A stretch of 64,000 nt of DNA, from the NCBI RefSeq assembly GCF_014884385.1, contig NZ_WKFH01000003.1, positions 2,636,001 through 2,700,000 of the forward strand, given 5' to 3'. Origin of the DNA: Phycobacter azelaicus (GTDB taxonomy: Bacteria > Pseudomonadota > Alphaproteobacteria > Rhodobacterales > Rhodobacteraceae). Both the position numbers and the translations under genes were made by a program. Below the pieces are notes generated by a model that saw nothing but the letters and a program-made list of their open reading frames with translations, was not told where the DNA came from and made no database searches. Of the stretch, positions 41,567 to 51,713 are shown piece by piece (within the stretch, counting starts at the first letter, position 1; each line of letters begins with the position of its first letter).

Positions 41567-44500
41567 TTATCCAAGTTCGGCAAGGCGGGCGAGCGCCTCT
41601 TTGATCTTGGTCTCTTCCTCTTCCCGCGCGGCCAGGTTCTCGCGGGCCTCTTCCACCACCTCCTCGGGGGCGGAGGCGACGAATTTCGGGTTGTTAAGCC
41701 GACCACGCAGCCCCCCCAGTTCCTTGGCCAGCTTGCCGAGGGTCTTCTCCAGACGCGCCTTTTCCGCGTCTATGTCGATGATATCGGCGAGCGGTAGGCC
41801 AAAGGAGGCACCGGGCGCCGAGATCGAAACGCAGCCCTTGGGCAGGGCATCGACCTTGGTCAGGCTGTCGATGCGCGCAAGGCGTTTGATTAGCGCCTCA
41901 TTGCGGTCCCATGCGGTTTGGGCGGCGGCGTCGATCTCGGTCACCAGCATGGCCACCTTGAGGCCCGCCGGCACATGCATCTGCGCGCGGGCGGAGCGGG
42001 TGTTCTCGATCACCGAAATGACCCAGTTGATTTCCCGGTCAGCCTCGGCATTGACCAGATCGGCGGCGGTGTAGGCGGGCCAATCGGCGTGCACCAGCAT
42101 CTTGGCGCGGGTGCCGGTCTGGCCCCACAGCTCTTCGGTAATGAAGGGCATGATGGGGTGCAGCAGGATCAGACATTGATCCATCACCCAGCGCATTGTC
42201 TCGCGGGTCTCGGCCTGAGCGTCTGCGTCATCCCCCTGCAAAAGCGGCTTGGACAGCTCCACATACCAGTCGCAGACCTTGCCCCAGACAAAGGCATAAA
42301 GCGCCTGCGCTGCGTCGTTGAAGCGGAAGGCCTCCATTGCGGCATCCACCTCTTCGCGCACGCGGGCGGTCTCGCCGATGATCCAGGCGTTGACAGCCTG
42401 CGCGGGGTTCAGATCCGCGACGGATTTCTGCGGCACAGCATCTGTGAAGACCTCGTTCATCTCGGCAAAACGCACGGCGTTCCACAGTTTGGTGCCAAAG
42501 TTCCGGTAGCCAGCGATGCGCTGCATATCCAGCTTCAGCACCCCGCCAAGCGAGGCCATCGCCGCATTGGTGAACCGCAGCGCATCGGCGCCGTACTCAT
42601 CAATGATATCCAGCGGGTCGATGACATTGCCGGTGGATTTCGACATCTTCTTGCCCTTGGCATCGCGCACAAGGCCATGGAGGTAAACTGTGTCGAACGG
42701 GATCTGATCCACGACAGCGAGCTGCATCATCATCATGCGGGCGACCCAGAAGAACAGGATGTCCTGCCCGGTAACGAGCGTCGACGTCGGGAAGTATTTC
42801 TTCAGCTCCTCAGTATCTTCGGGCCAGCCGAGCGTACCGATGGGCCACAGACCGGAAGAGAACCAGGTGTCGAGCACATCCGGGTCGCGCCAGACCGGGT
42901 AGACCAGCTTGGTGGGATCCTGCGTGGTTTCATATTCGGCCAGCGCGGCGGCAAAGGCTTTGACCGCCTCGGCGCGAGTTTCGACCTCGACCACCTGTGC
43001 GTGGTTCAGCGGCGCGGGCAGGCCGACAAGAATGTCGTCGAACTGCGATTTGACGCTGTCGAAATCGGCGGCGCAATGGCGCGGCTCCTCACCGATCAAC
43101 AGCTTCTGTTCCCACATCAGGCGCAGGCTTTCGACCAGATCAAGGGCGCCGTCGCCTTCATCGTCGGTGAACCCTTCGCCGGACAAGTCAAAGCCATACC
43201 AGACCGGAATCTGATGGCCCCACCACAGCTGGCGTGAGATGCACCAGGGTTCGATGTTTTCCAGCCAGTGGTAATAGGTCTTTTCCCCGCTTTCCGGCAG
43301 GATCTTGACGGTGCCGTCCTTCACCGCCTCCAGCGCCGGGCCGACAACCTTTTCGGCGTCCACGAACCACTGGTCTGTCAGCATCGGCTCGATCACCACT
43401 TTGGAGCGGTCGCCAAAGGGCTGCATGATCGGTTTGTTCTCGACCAGCGGCACCAGGGTTTCAACCTTGTTGCCGTCCTCGTCCTTGGTGGTCTCCTTGA
43501 CCATCACGGCAAGGCCCTCGGCGGTGATCTGCTCCACCACCTTCTTGCGCGCCTCGAACCGGTCGAGGCCCCGCAGGTCCTCGGGCACCAGGTTGATGGC
43601 GTCTGCCTCGGCCTCAGAGAGGGTCTGCTCGCCCTTGGCGACGGCCATGGCTGAAGGTGCGGCCTCGGCATAGGGGGCGCCGTCTGCGCGCATCGCGCCT
43701 TTGGTGTCCATCAGGCGGTACATTGGGATGCCGCCGCGTTTCGCGACCTGGTAGTCGTTGAAATCATGGGCGCCGGTGATCTTCACCGCGCCCGAGCCGA
43801 AGTCGGGATCGGGGTATTCGTCGGTGATGATCGGGATCAGGCGGCGGTGTTCCTTGGGGCCCACTGGGATCTCCACCAGCTTGCCCACGATGGGGGCATA
43901 GCGCGCATCGTCGGGGTGCACCGCAACCGCGCCATCGCCCAGCATGGTTTCGGGCCGGGTGGTGGCGATGGAGATGTAATCGCGGGTCTCCTCCAGAGTG
44001 ACGTTCCCGTCCTCGTCCTTTTCGACGTAGGTATAGGTCGCACCGCCTGCGAGCGGGTATTTGAAGTGCCACATGTGGCCCGCGACCTCGATATTCTCCA
44101 CCTCAAGGTCGGAGATCGCGGTCTGGAAATGCGGGTCCCAGTTCACCAGCCGCTTGCCGCGATAGATCAGACCCTTGTTGTACATATCCACGAAGACCTT
44201 GATGACGGCATCGTGGAAATTGCCCTCTTCACCCTCGGGCGCGCCGGGGGCGCCGGACATGGTGAAGGCGTTGCGCGACCAGTCACAGGAGGCGCCAAGG
44301 CGTTTGAGCTGATTGACGATGGTGCCGCCGGACTGGCTTTTCCACTCCCAGACCTTTTCGAGGAAGGCCTCCCGACCGAGTTCCGCGCGCGAAGGCTGCT
44401 GGGTCTTGGCGAGTTCGCGTTCCACCACCATCTGGGTGGCAATGCCGGCATGGTCCTGCCCCGGCTGCCACAGCGTGTCGAAGCCCTGCATGCGCTTCCA

Positions 44501-44704
44501 GCGGATCAGGATGTCCTGCAGCGTGTTGTTAAAGGCGTGGCCCATGTGCAGAACGCCGGTGACATTGGGCGGCGGGATCATGATGCAATAGGTGGAGGCC
44601 TCGGGCTTGGCATTTGCGCCGGCCTTGAAGCAACCGGCCTTTTCCCAGGCGTCATAAAGGCGGCTTTCCGCCTCGGCTGCGTTGAATGTCTTTTCCATCG
44701 CCAT
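41567..44704 (-). CDS. valS: Valyl-tRNA synthetase
   Basis: A 1045-residue class I synthetase of the long type. It has the HIGH-like sequence [10 protein letters not shown] (about 53-62), the editing domain (about 190-400) with [10 protein letters not shown], the KMSKSTGN loop (about 680), the anticodon-binding helical domain and a C-terminal coiled coil ([26 protein letters not shown]). It charges tRNA-Val. AGGACC is the ribosome binding site. It is monocistronic with a terminator behind it. The tRNA-Val(UAC) gene at 60.4 kb is not linked. Confidence 0.97.
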   Translation of the reverse strand: MAMEKTFNAAEAESRLYDAWEKAGCFKAGANAKPEASTYCIMIPPPNVTGVLHMGHAFNNTLQDILIRWKRMQGFDTLWQPGQDHAGIATQMVVERELAKTQQPSRAELGREAFLEKVWEWKSQSGGTIVNQLKRLGASCDWSRNAFTMSGAPGAPEGEEGNFHDAVIKVFVDMYNKGLIYRGKRLVNWDPHFQTAISDLEVENIEVAGHMWHFKYPLAGGATYTYVEKDEDGNVTLEETRDYISIATTRPETMLGDGAVAVHPDDARYAPIVGKLVEIPVGPKEHRRLIPIITDEYPDPDFGSGAVKITGAHDFNDYQVAKRGGIPMYRLMDTKGAMRADGAPYAEAAPSAMAVAKGEQTLSEAEADAINLVPEDLRGLDRFEARKKVVEQITAEGLAVMVKETTKDEDGNKVETLVPLVENKPIMQPFGDRSKVVIEPMLTDQWFVDAEKVVGPALEAVKDGTVKILPESGEKTYYHWLENIEPWCISRQLWWGHQIPVWYGFDLSGEGFTDDEGDGALDLVESLRLMWEQKLLIGEEPRHCAADFDSVKSQFDDILVGLPAPLNHAQVVEVETRAEAVKAFAAALAEYETTQDPTKLVYPVWRDPDVLDTWFSSGLWPIGTLGWPEDTEELKKYFPTSTLVTGQDILFFWVARMMMMQLAVVDQIPFDTVYLHGLVRDAKGKKMSKSTGNVIDPLDIIDEYGADALRFTNAAMASLGGVLKLDMQRIAGYRNFGTKLWNAVRFAEMNEVFTDAVPQKSVADLNPAQAVNAWIIGETARVREEVDAAMEAFRFNDAAQALYAFVWGKVCDWYVELSKPLLQGDDADAQAETRETMRWVMDQCLILLHPIMPFITEELWGQTGTRAKMLVHADWPAYTAADLVNAEADREINWVISVIENTRSARAQMHVPAGLKVAMLVTEIDAAAQTAWDRNEALIKRLARIDSLTKVDALPKGCVSISAPGASFGLPLADIIDIDAEKARLEKTLGKLAKELGGLRGRLNNPKFVASAPEEVVEEARENLAAREEEETKIKEALARLAELG

Positions 44705-44994
44705 CGGTTTGGTCCTGCGTGCGTGTCATTTCGGATCGCTCTCTCCCTTACAGAAGGGGGCGGCAAAGGGAAAGTGGGAAGGCGGGGCAGGGGCGGCGCA
44801 GGGGAAACGGGCGGGCCGGTAACGCGGGCTTAACGGCTGGCGGGTACTCTGCTTCATGAAGAGAACAGCGGGCCCATCCCTCCTCCCGCAATTCACTAAG
44901 CCGCCCGGCCGGACTTTGATGCGGGAAACTGCAAAGTTGGCCGGGCGCACTATTTTTCCGGCTCTCTCCAACCGGCATCAGGATATGGTCCCGC

Positions 44995-45441
44995 CTATCC
45001 GCGTGTCCCGCTGCGGTCCAGTTTGGTCGCAAGATGGATCAGGCTTTCTGAGGATCGTACACCGCGCGCCTCGCCGATGCGGTCGATGGTTTCATCCAGC
45101 TCATCCGTGGTCTGGGCCACCACCTGCGCCAAAAGGTCAAACCGCCCCGATGTGGTGTGAACAACCTCGACGCCCGGTAGGCTGCGCAGGCGGGCCAGAA
45201 CCTCGGGGCCGCTGCGCGGTTCGATAGAGATGAGAACGGTGGCCTGGAGGGGCGGGCGTACTGCGGGGGAGAGTTTCAGCGTGTAGCCAGAGATCACGCC
45301 AAGGGTCTCAAGTCTCTCGATGCGCGTCTGAACGGTGGTGCGGGCCAGCCCAAGATGTCGGGCAAGCTCGGCGACAGAGCGCCTCGCATTGTCTCGCAAT
45401 AGTGTCAGCAGGTGTCGGTCGGTATCGTCGATCTGCATCAT
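44995..45441 (-). CDS. Lrp/AsnC-family transcriptional regulator
   Basis: A 148-residue Lrp-type regulator with an N-terminal helix-turn-helix (DDTDRHLLTLLRDNARRSVAELARHLGLARTTVQTRIERLETLGVISGYT, about 5-55) and a C-terminal RAM/AsnC ligand domain (VLISIEPRSGPEVLARLRSLPGVEVVHTTSGRFDLLAQVVAQT). It stands back to back with the ornithine-decarboxylase-like gene. The 128-base gap holds long inverted repeats, so it probably controls that gene in response to an amino acid. Confidence 0.87.
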   Translation of the reverse strand: MMQIDDTDRHLLTLLRDNARRSVAELARHLGLARTTVQTRIERLETLGVISGYTLKLSPAVRPPLQATVLISIEPRSGPEVLARLRSLPGVEVVHTTSGRFDLLAQVVAQTTDELDETIDRIGEARGVRSSESLIHLATKLDRSGTRG

Positions 45442-45454
45442 TCAGCCGAAGTTA

Positions 45455-45490
45455 TGACGGAAATTTCCGTCACTTTAGCAAAAGTGACGG
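45455..45490. promoter_or_regulatory. Compound palindromic operator between lrp and decarboxylase genes
   Basis: TGACGGAAATTTCCGTCA (45455-45472) is an 18-base perfect palindrome. It overlaps a second inverted repeat, CGTCACTTT (45468-45476) with AAAGTGACG (45481-45489). TGACGG half-sites therefore recur exactly 30 bases apart, the phased arrangement usual for Lrp-family operators. Confidence 0.7.
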
Positions 45491-45569
45491 GGGGAATCGA
45501 CGTACAAAAGGGCGAAACTGGTAATAACACTCAAAACACTTGCAGACCGTCCAACGAGGCCGTGATCCG

Positions 45570-46727
45570 ATGCAGCATATTCCCCCGCTTTGGCTTGATC
45601 CTGAAACCCACCTAGCGCGCCGCACTCCAGACCATCCAATCCTCTATTTCGCGCCGCAGGTGTTGCACCAGGTGGCGGATCGGTTCCTGAGGGGCTTTCC
45701 GGGACTCGTGACCTATGCGGTGAAGGCGAACCCGCATCCGGCGGTGCTGTCCAACCTGGTGGCGGCGGGTGTGTCGGCTTTTGATGTGGCCTCGCCCGCG
45801 GAAATGGAGGCCGTGCGCACGGCCAGTACGGATGCGGTGATGCATTACAACAATCCGGTACGCTCGGAGGCGGAGGTCGCTGCCGGGATTGCCCACGGCG
45901 TGGCCAGCTGGTCGGTGGATGACGCGAGCGAGCTGGAAAAACTGCGCGAGGTTCCGCGGACCTGCGAGATTGCCGTGCGTTTTGCATTGCCAGTTGTCGG
46001 CGCGGCCTATGATTTTGGCAGCAAGTTCGGCGCCGCCCCGGAAGAGGCTGCTGGGCTTTTGAAAGAGGTGGCAGCGATGGGCTGGACTCCTGCCTTGTGT
46101 TTCCATCCCGGAACGCAATGCGAGGATGCGGCAGCCTGGGTCGAATACATCCACGCGGCACGCAGGATTGTCGCTGCGGCGGGCGTCAAGGTGGCGCGGC
46201 TGAACGTAGGCGGCGGCTTTGCCGCCAACCGCGATGGTGAGGCGCCGGATCTGGAGAGTGTTTTTGCCGCTATCGGGTCAGCGGTGACAGAGGCCTTTGG
46301 CGACGAGGCGCCTCAGCTGATCTGTGAGCCGGGCCGGGCGATGGTGTCCGAAGCCTTTACCCTTGCCGCGCGTATCAAGGGGCTGCGCAAAGGCGGCGAA
46401 GTGGTCTATCTCAACGACGGGATCTACGGAGGCCTCGTGGATATCCGCGACATGGGCTTGCCGGGGCGTGTTACCGTGGTCAGCGCGCAAGGGCGCCACA
46501 GGGCAGGCGAGCGCAAACCCCGCATCGTATTTGGCCCCACCTGCGACAGCCTGGATCGCTTGCCGGACGGTCTGCCGCTACCCAAGGATAGCGTGATCGG
46601 CGACTATGTGCTCTTTCCCGGCCTTGGTGCCTATTCTTCGGCCATGAGCACCCAGTTCAACGGCTACGGGCTCTCTGACGTGGCGACCGTGATCGCCCTC
46701 TCTGGACAAGCTGACGCTGAAGGCTAA
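45570..46727 (+). CDS. Fold-III PLP-dependent ornithine decarboxylase family protein
   Basis: Starting at the ATG at 45570 (a longer frame from 45540 crosses the ribosome site) the protein is 385 residues with an alanine-racemase-like PLP barrel. The PLP lysine is in TYAVKANPHP (Lys52). HPGTQCED, GGGFAANRDG and EPGRAMVSEAF line the active site. A C-terminal domain carries GPTCDSLDRLP with the substrate cysteine, then FNGYGLSD. This pattern is that of eukaryotic-type ornithine/lysine decarboxylases, which make putrescine or cadaverine. Divergence from an Lrp regulator suggests amino-acid control. Confidence 0.85.
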   Translation: MQHIPPLWLDPETHLARRTPDHPILYFAPQVLHQVADRFLRGFPGLVTYAVKANPHPAVLSNLVAAGVSAFDVASPAEMEAVRTASTDAVMHYNNPVRSEAEVAAGIAHGVASWSVDDASELEKLREVPRTCEIAVRFALPVVGAAYDFGSKFGAAPEEAAGLLKEVAAMGWTPALCFHPGTQCEDAAAWVEYIHAARRIVAAAGVKVARLNVGGGFAANRDGEAPDLESVFAAIGSAVTEAFGDEAPQLICEPGRAMVSEAFTLAARIKGLRKGGEVVYLNDGIYGGLVDIRDMGLPGRVTVVSAQGRHRAGERKPRIVFGPTCDSLDRLPDGLPLPKDSVIGDYVLFPGLGAYSSAMSTQFNGYGLSDVATVIALSGQADAEG

Positions 46728-46770
46728 TGTCGGCCCCAAAGCAAGCACCACGCGCGCGGAGGGGATGAGC

Positions 46771-49068
46771 ATGCAGAAATTCGGAAAAAGCCAGCCAGTC
46801 AAACGTACCGAGGATGTCCGGTTTCTGACCGGGCATGGGCAATATATCGAAGACGCCGCGCCGAAGGATGCGCTGAAGACCTGGGTGCTGCGCAGCCCGG
46901 TGGCCCATGGGGTGATCACCGCGCTTGATGTCGAGGACGCCCGCGCGGCAGATGGCGTGCATATGGTTGTGACTTATCAGGACTATGTGGATGCGGGCTA
47001 TGATACCGGCATCGATGGCATCCTGATCAAGAACCGGGATGGCTCGAGCGCCGCGGCACCTCATCGCCCGATGCTGGCCCATGAGCGTGTGCGTCACGTC
47101 GGGGAGCCGATTGCCGTCGTAGTGGCCGACACGCTCGATCAGGCGCGTGATGCGGGCGAGATGATCGAACTGGAGGTCGACGATCTGCCGGTGAAACTCG
47201 ACATTGCGCCGGGTGGGGAGCCGCTTCACCCGGATGTGCCGGACAATCGGGCCTTTGATTGGGGGATCGGCGACGAGGCCGCCACCGAGGAGGCCTTTGC
47301 CAAGGCGGCGCATACCGTGTCGCTGCAAGTCGAAGACAATCGCATCATCGTCAACTCGATGGAGCCGCGCGGCTGTTTCGCCGAATGGCGCGAGGACCGT
47401 CTGCATTTCACCTTTGGCGGGCAGGGGGTCTGGGGCGTCAAAGGAAACCTTGCAAAGAAACTCCGCCTCGCGGAGGAGCAGGTGCATGTTGTGACGCCGG
47501 ACGTCGGCGGCGGCTTTGGCATGAAGTCCCAGCCCTATCCCGAATATTACGCGGTAGCCCATGCGGCCCGCGTTCTGGGGCGTCCGGTGCTGTGGATCGG
47601 CGACCGCTCGGAATCCATGCTCTCGGACAATGGCGGTCGTGATCTGACGTCGCTCGCAGAGCTGGCCTTTGATGAAGATCTCAAAATTACGGGCTATCGC
47701 GTTCATACGCTCTGCAATCTTGGCGCCTATAACGCGCCGTTTGGGCAGATCATTCAGACCACGCTGTTCAGCAAGGTTCTGACCGGGGTCTATGATATCC
47801 AGACCGCCTGGCTGCGTTCCGAGGGGATCTACACCAACACCACGCAGGTCGATGCTTACCGCGGTGCTGGCCGTCCCGAGGCGATCTATGTGCTGGAGCG
47901 CGTGATGGACCGCGCCGCACGCGAGCTGGGCGTGGAGCCGCTGGAGCTGCGCCGCCGTAACTTCATAGCGCCCGCGTCCTTCCCGTATCCGACGATCGTC
48001 GGTGAAACCTATGACGTGGGAGACTTTGGCCGGGTGCTGGATCGCGCGGCAGAGGAAGCAGACCTTGGGGGCTTTGCGGACCGCAAAGCTGCGGATGCAG
48101 CCAAGGGCCTGCTGCGCGGCGTCGGCCTCTGTTACTATATCGAAAGCATTTTGGGCGATCCTTCGGAAGGCGCGGAAGTGGAGTTTCTGGAGGATGGCCG
48201 GGTGAACATCTATGTCGGCACGCAAAGCAACGGACAGGGGCATGAAACCGTTTATGCTCAGTTCCTTGCTGACCAGACCGGCATTCCAACAGAGCAGATC
48301 ACCGTGGTCCAGGGCGACAGCGACCTGATCGCCCGTGGTGGTGGTACCGGCGGGTCGCGCTCTGTCACGACCCAGGCCAACGCGACGCTGGCCACCGTGG
48401 ACAAGATGGTCGAGGCCTTCACACCCTTCCTGGCCGAGGAGATGGGCGTCGAGGAAGACGCCGTCGAATTTGACGGCGAAACCTTCCGCGCGCCAGGGTC
48501 AAACCTGACGCCGACCTTTGTAGAGGCCGCCGAGATGGCCCGCGCCCAGGGTCGCACCGACCTTATGCGTCATTCTGCGCGGGCCACGCTGCCGGGGCGT
48601 TCGTTCCCAAATGGGGCTCATATCTGCGAGGTGGTGATCGACCCTGAAACCGGCGCGGCGGAGGTGGATCGCTACACCGTGGTTGACGATTTCGGTAACC
48701 TCATAAACCCGGCACTTGCAGAGGGGCAGGTGCATGGTGGAGTTGCCCAGGGGCTGGGTCAGGCCATGCTGGAACACGTGGTCTACGACAGTGAGGGGCA
48801 GCTGCTCACGGCATCGTTCATGGACTATGCCATGCCAAGGGCCTCTGATGTCCCCATGATGGGATTCTCGACGGAGGCCGTGCCCTCTACCCAGAATCCG
48901 ATGGGGATGAAAGGCTGTGGAGAGGCCGGAACGGTGGGCGCCATGGCGGCGGTCGCCAACGCGGTGCAGGATGCGGTCTGGGCGCGGGGTGTGCGCCAGA
49001 TGGACATGCCGTTCACGCCGATGAAACTATGGGAAGTACTAAGGGATGACACTATCGCGGCTGAGTAA
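46771..49068 (+). CDS. Molybdenum hydroxylase large subunit, form II CoxL-like (xanthine dehydrogenase family)
   Basis: The start is placed at 46771 because GGAGG at 46758-46762 has an 8-base spacer to it; an ATG at 46765 is too close. The 765-residue protein carries both molybdopterin-binding domains, GRGTGGSRSV-like cofactor loops (GGGTGGSRSVTTQA), and the conserved late glutamate in KGCGEAGTVGA (Glu718). The active-site motif is AYRGAGR (from residue 362), the form II signature, not the AYRCSFR of true CO dehydrogenases. No medium (FAD) or small (2Fe-2S) subunit genes are adjacent. The substrate is unknown. Confidence 0.85.
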   Translation: MQKFGKSQPVKRTEDVRFLTGHGQYIEDAAPKDALKTWVLRSPVAHGVITALDVEDARAADGVHMVVTYQDYVDAGYDTGIDGILIKNRDGSSAAAPHRPMLAHERVRHVGEPIAVVVADTLDQARDAGEMIELEVDDLPVKLDIAPGGEPLHPDVPDNRAFDWGIGDEAATEEAFAKAAHTVSLQVEDNRIIVNSMEPRGCFAEWREDRLHFTFGGQGVWGVKGNLAKKLRLAEEQVHVVTPDVGGGFGMKSQPYPEYYAVAHAARVLGRPVLWIGDRSESMLSDNGGRDLTSLAELAFDEDLKITGYRVHTLCNLGAYNAPFGQIIQTTLFSKVLTGVYDIQTAWLRSEGIYTNTTQVDAYRGAGRPEAIYVLERVMDRAARELGVEPLELRRRNFIAPASFPYPTIVGETYDVGDFGRVLDRAAEEADLGGFADRKAADAAKGLLRGVGLCYYIESILGDPSEGAEVEFLEDGRVNIYVGTQSNGQGHETVYAQFLADQTGIPTEQITVVQGDSDLIARGGGTGGSRSVTTQANATLATVDKMVEAFTPFLAEEMGVEEDAVEFDGETFRAPGSNLTPTFVEAAEMARAQGRTDLMRHSARATLPGRSFPNGAHICEVVIDPETGAAEVDRYTVVDDFGNLINPALAEGQVHGGVAQGLGQAMLEHVVYDSEGQLLTASFMDYAMPRASDVPMMGFSTEAVPSTQNPMGMKGCGEAGTVGAMAAVANAVQDAVWARGVRQMDMPFTPMKLWEVLRDDTIAAE

Positions 49069-50128
49069 ACGTCTGCTTGGATGGCTCGGGCGGCCTTTGC
49101 GGTCCGAGCACTCTGGCGAGACCGCGATGCGCGGGCCGCAGGCCCATGTGATCATTCTGGATGGCACAATGACATCCCTTCGGCCCGGCCATGAATCCCA
49201 TGCCGGGCAGACCTATCAGCTCTGCCGCGAGATGGGCCCCGAGGTATCGGTTTTCTACGAATGTGGAGTGCAGTGGAATGGCTGGTCCAGTGCGCGTGAT
49301 GTAATCGTTGGAAAGGGGATCAACCGGCAGATCCGCCGTGCCTATGGCTATCTTGCCTCCCGGTATCGGCCCGGAGACAGCATCTACCTGATCGGCTATA
49401 GTCGGGGCGCATATGCGGTACGCTCACTTGCCGGGGTGATCGGAGAGGTAGGGCTCTTACGCACCGAACATGCGACCGAACGCAATATCCGAACCGCCTA
49501 TCGTCACTATCAGGAAGGCCAGGATCCCGAGGTGGCCCGTGCGTTTCACCAGGCCTATTGCCACAGCGAGACGCGGATCGAGATGATCGGCGTTTGGGAC
49601 ACGGTCAAGGCGCTGGGCTTTCGGCTTCCGATCCTCTGGCGCTGGGCCAAGGATCCGCACGGCTTCCACAATGACAAACTTGGCCCCCATGTAAAGAATG
49701 GCTACCACGCTCTCGCGCTGGATGAGACACGCGATGTCTTTGCGCCGGTCCTGTGGTCGTGTCAGGATGATTTCAATGGACGAGTTGAGCAAATGTGGTT
49801 CCGCGGCGCCCATGGCGATGTAGGCGGGCAGTTGGGCGGCAACGACGCGGCAAGGCCGCTTGCGAACATCTCGCTGGTCTGGATGCTTGAAAAGGCCGAG
49901 GACTGCGGTCTGGCTTTGCCGCAGGACTGGCGGATGCGTTACCCTGTCGATCCGTGCGCGCCTTCGGTCGGGACCTGGCGGGGTTGGGGCAAGATCTTTG
50001 TTCTGCGCAGCAGGCGCCGCGTTGGTGCGGATCCCAGCGAACGGCTGCACAGCAGTGCCAAGGGATATGTGATCAAGGAACCCCGTTCTTCTTGGCGGAT
50101 CTTCTGGCCCTTACGCGCGACGCGCTAG
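49046..50128 (+). CDS. DUF2235 alpha/beta hydrolase (Tle1-like catalytic domain)
   Basis: A 360-residue protein of the DUF2235 family, with HVIILDGTM near the N-terminus, the nucleophile elbow IGYSRGAYA (Ser119), a likely Asp in EMIGVWDTVKALG, and WFRGAHGDVGG with a candidate catalytic histidine. The fold is shared with type VI phospholipase effectors (Tle1), but no secretion genes are near, and most solitary copies are of unknown role. The ATG lies inside the end of the CoxL-like gene (23-base overlap), so the two are co-translated. Confidence 0.8.
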   Translation: MTLSRLSKRLLGWLGRPLRSEHSGETAMRGPQAHVIILDGTMTSLRPGHESHAGQTYQLCREMGPEVSVFYECGVQWNGWSSARDVIVGKGINRQIRRAYGYLASRYRPGDSIYLIGYSRGAYAVRSLAGVIGEVGLLRTEHATERNIRTAYRHYQEGQDPEVARAFHQAYCHSETRIEMIGVWDTVKALGFRLPILWRWAKDPHGFHNDKLGPHVKNGYHALALDETRDVFAPVLWSCQDDFNGRVEQMWFRGAHGDVGGQLGGNDAARPLANISLVWMLEKAEDCGLALPQDWRMRYPVDPCAPSVGTWRGWGKIFVLRSRRRVGADPSERLHSSAKGYVIKEPRSSWRIFWPLRATR

Positions 50129-50158
50129 CAGCCGTGCGCTGCAAAAATGATCGGGTTT

Positions 50159-50650
50159 TCAGCGGTTTGGAGGCGGCAGCTTCATCACGATACAGGTGGT
50201 TGATCCCGTGGCGTACAGCTTGCCATCCTCGACGCCGCGGATTTCTCCATGGGCAACGCCGGTCGAGCGGCCCACGTGATCTGTGACGCCAAGACAGTCT
50301 ACCGTCATGCCAAGCGGGATCGAGCGGAGGATGTTGATCTTGTATTCCAAGGTTGTGTAGGCCGAGCCCTTGGGCACGCGGGTCATCACTGCGCAGGCCA
50401 TGGCGCTATCAAGGAGTGTGCCATACCAGCCACCATGAACCGTGCCCATGGGGTTGGTGTAGGCAAATTCCGGTGTGCCGCGAAACACCACGCGCCCGTC
50501 CGAAACCTCATGCAGGCGATAGCCGAGCTGCGCGCCGATCGGCGGGCCGGGCAGCTTGCCGTGCAGGATGCCTTGCATGAACTCCAGGCCGGAAAGCTGC
50601 GTGATCTCTTCCATCGGCAGAAGATCAGTCGGGGATTTTGCGGTGACCAT
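50159..50650 (-). CDS. PaaI-family acyl-CoA thioesterase
   Basis: A 163-residue hotdog-fold protein with the PaaI/YdiI pattern GRVVFRGTPEFAYTNPMGTVHGGWYGTLLDSAMACAV (about 52-88), where the Asn and the HGG stretch line the active site. Such enzymes hydrolyse aryl- or acyl-CoA thioesters. AAGGAGG precedes the ATG. It converges on the DUF2235 gene and has no operon partner. Substrate not predictable. Confidence 0.85.
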   Translation of the reverse strand: MVTAKSPTDLLPMEEITQLSGLEFMQGILHGKLPGPPIGAQLGYRLHEVSDGRVVFRGTPEFAYTNPMGTVHGGWYGTLLDSAMACAVMTRVPKGSAYTTLEYKINILRSIPLGMTVDCLGVTDHVGRSTGVAHGEIRGVEDGKLYATGSTTCIVMKLPPPNR

Positions 50651-50748
50651 GAAACGCCTCCTTCATGTGAATTGCCCGGCGACGGGGCCGGGCAAACACA
50701 GTTCCATTTTGGAATGAGGCTAGGCGCGCATCACAGCGCCAGCAAGTC

Positions 50749-51618
50749 TTACGCGACGTTCTCGAGCGAGACCTTGGGAGTGACGCCAAGGGCAAAGCAG
50801 ACATCGCGGGTCAGTTCGGGGCGGTTCAGCGTGTAGAAATGCAGTTTCTCGACGCCGCCTTCCAAAAGTTCGGTGCACAGCTCGCTGCACATCGCGGTCG
50901 CCAGCAGATCGGCCCGGTCATCTCGCAAGGCCTTGTCAAAGGCCTCTTCGACCCAGGTAGGTATCTTTGTGCCACAACGGCGGGCAAAGTTTCGCGCGCC
51001 TTTCCAGTTCTCGATCGGCAGAATGCCGGGAGTCAGTTTCGAGCCATCAATGCCAGCCTTCTCGCAGGCATCGCGGAAGCGGAAGAAGGTTTCCGCTTCA
51101 AAGAAGAACTGGGTCAGTGCCTCGTCCGCGCCTGCGTCGAGCTTGCGCTTCAGCCAGTCCACATCGGCCTGGGCGGTGGCGGCCTCTGGGTGCTGGTCGG
51201 GATAGGCGCCGACACGGATGGTGAATTTGCCGGTCTCTGCCAGGGCTTCGATCAGTTCGACCGAATTGGCAAAACCGTCGGGGTGGGGCGTGAACTTGCC
51301 TTCGCCTTTTGGCGGGTCACCGCGCAGGGCAACGATCTCGGAGACGCCTGCCTCGGCGAAGCGATCCGCGATTTCAAGGGTTTCCGCTTTGGTCGCCTGC
51401 ACGCAGGTCAGGTGCGCGGCAACGTTGAGGCCTGATGATTTGTGCAAGGTAGCAACCGCGTCGCGTGTCAGATCACGGGTCGTGCCGCCAGCCCCATAGG
51501 TCACGGAGACAAAGCGCGGATCGAGCGGCGCGAGGGTCTGTACGGTGTCCCACAGGCGGAAGGAAGCTTCCAGCGACTGCGGGGGGAAGAATTCAAAAGA
51601 GATGTCAGGGGTCTTCAT
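50749..51618 (-). CDS. metF: 5,10-methylenetetrahydrofolate reductase
   Basis: A 289-residue TIM-barrel flavoprotein with ISFEFFPPQS at the N-terminus (the catalytic Glu), FVSVTYGAGGTTRD, AHLTCVQATKAE, ALRGDPPKGEG and TQFFFEAETFFRFRD. It reduces methylenetetrahydrofolate to 5-methyltetrahydrofolate for methionine synthesis. GGAG precedes the ATG. It is divergent from metR across 95 bases, the arrangement in which MetR usually controls metF. Confidence 0.95.
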   Translation of the reverse strand: MKTPDISFEFFPPQSLEASFRLWDTVQTLAPLDPRFVSVTYGAGGTTRDLTRDAVATLHKSSGLNVAAHLTCVQATKAETLEIADRFAEAGVSEIVALRGDPPKGEGKFTPHPDGFANSVELIEALAETGKFTIRVGAYPDQHPEAATAQADVDWLKRKLDAGADEALTQFFFEAETFFRFRDACEKAGIDGSKLTPGILPIENWKGARNFARRCGTKIPTWVEEAFDKALRDDRADLLATAMCSELCTELLEGGVEKLHFYTLNRPELTRDVCFALGVTPKVSLENVA

Positions 51619-51713
51619 TTACGGGATCTCCGACTGATTTGACCCCTTGTCGCATAGCCTGCATTGTGAAACAAACTCATAATTCTCAAGAACAACATGA
51701 ACGGCGCGATAGG

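Noticed and set aside
41918..43237. A 439-residue plus-strand frame opposite valS
   Set aside because: It lies entirely antisense to valyl-tRNA synthetase; long shadow frames are common in GC-rich DNA.
46657..48243. A 528-residue frame on the minus strand within the CoxL-like gene
   Set aside because: It is the antisense shadow of a strongly conserved coding sequence and has no ribosome binding site or family features.
46771..49068. Calling the CoxL-like protein a carbon monoxide dehydrogenase
   Set aside because: The active-site motif is AYRGAGR (form II), not the cysteine-containing AYRCSFR of true CO dehydrogenase, and CoxM and CoxS are missing.
49046..50128. Type VI secretion effector
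   Set aside because: The DUF2235 domain is shared with Tle1, but there are no VgrG, Hcp, PAAR or immunity genes near it.
51619..51713. SAM riboswitch or classical MetR box between metF and metR
   Set aside because: The gap is only 95 bases, no pseudoknot-type pattern is visible, and no symmetrical TGAA...TTCA pair could be found.
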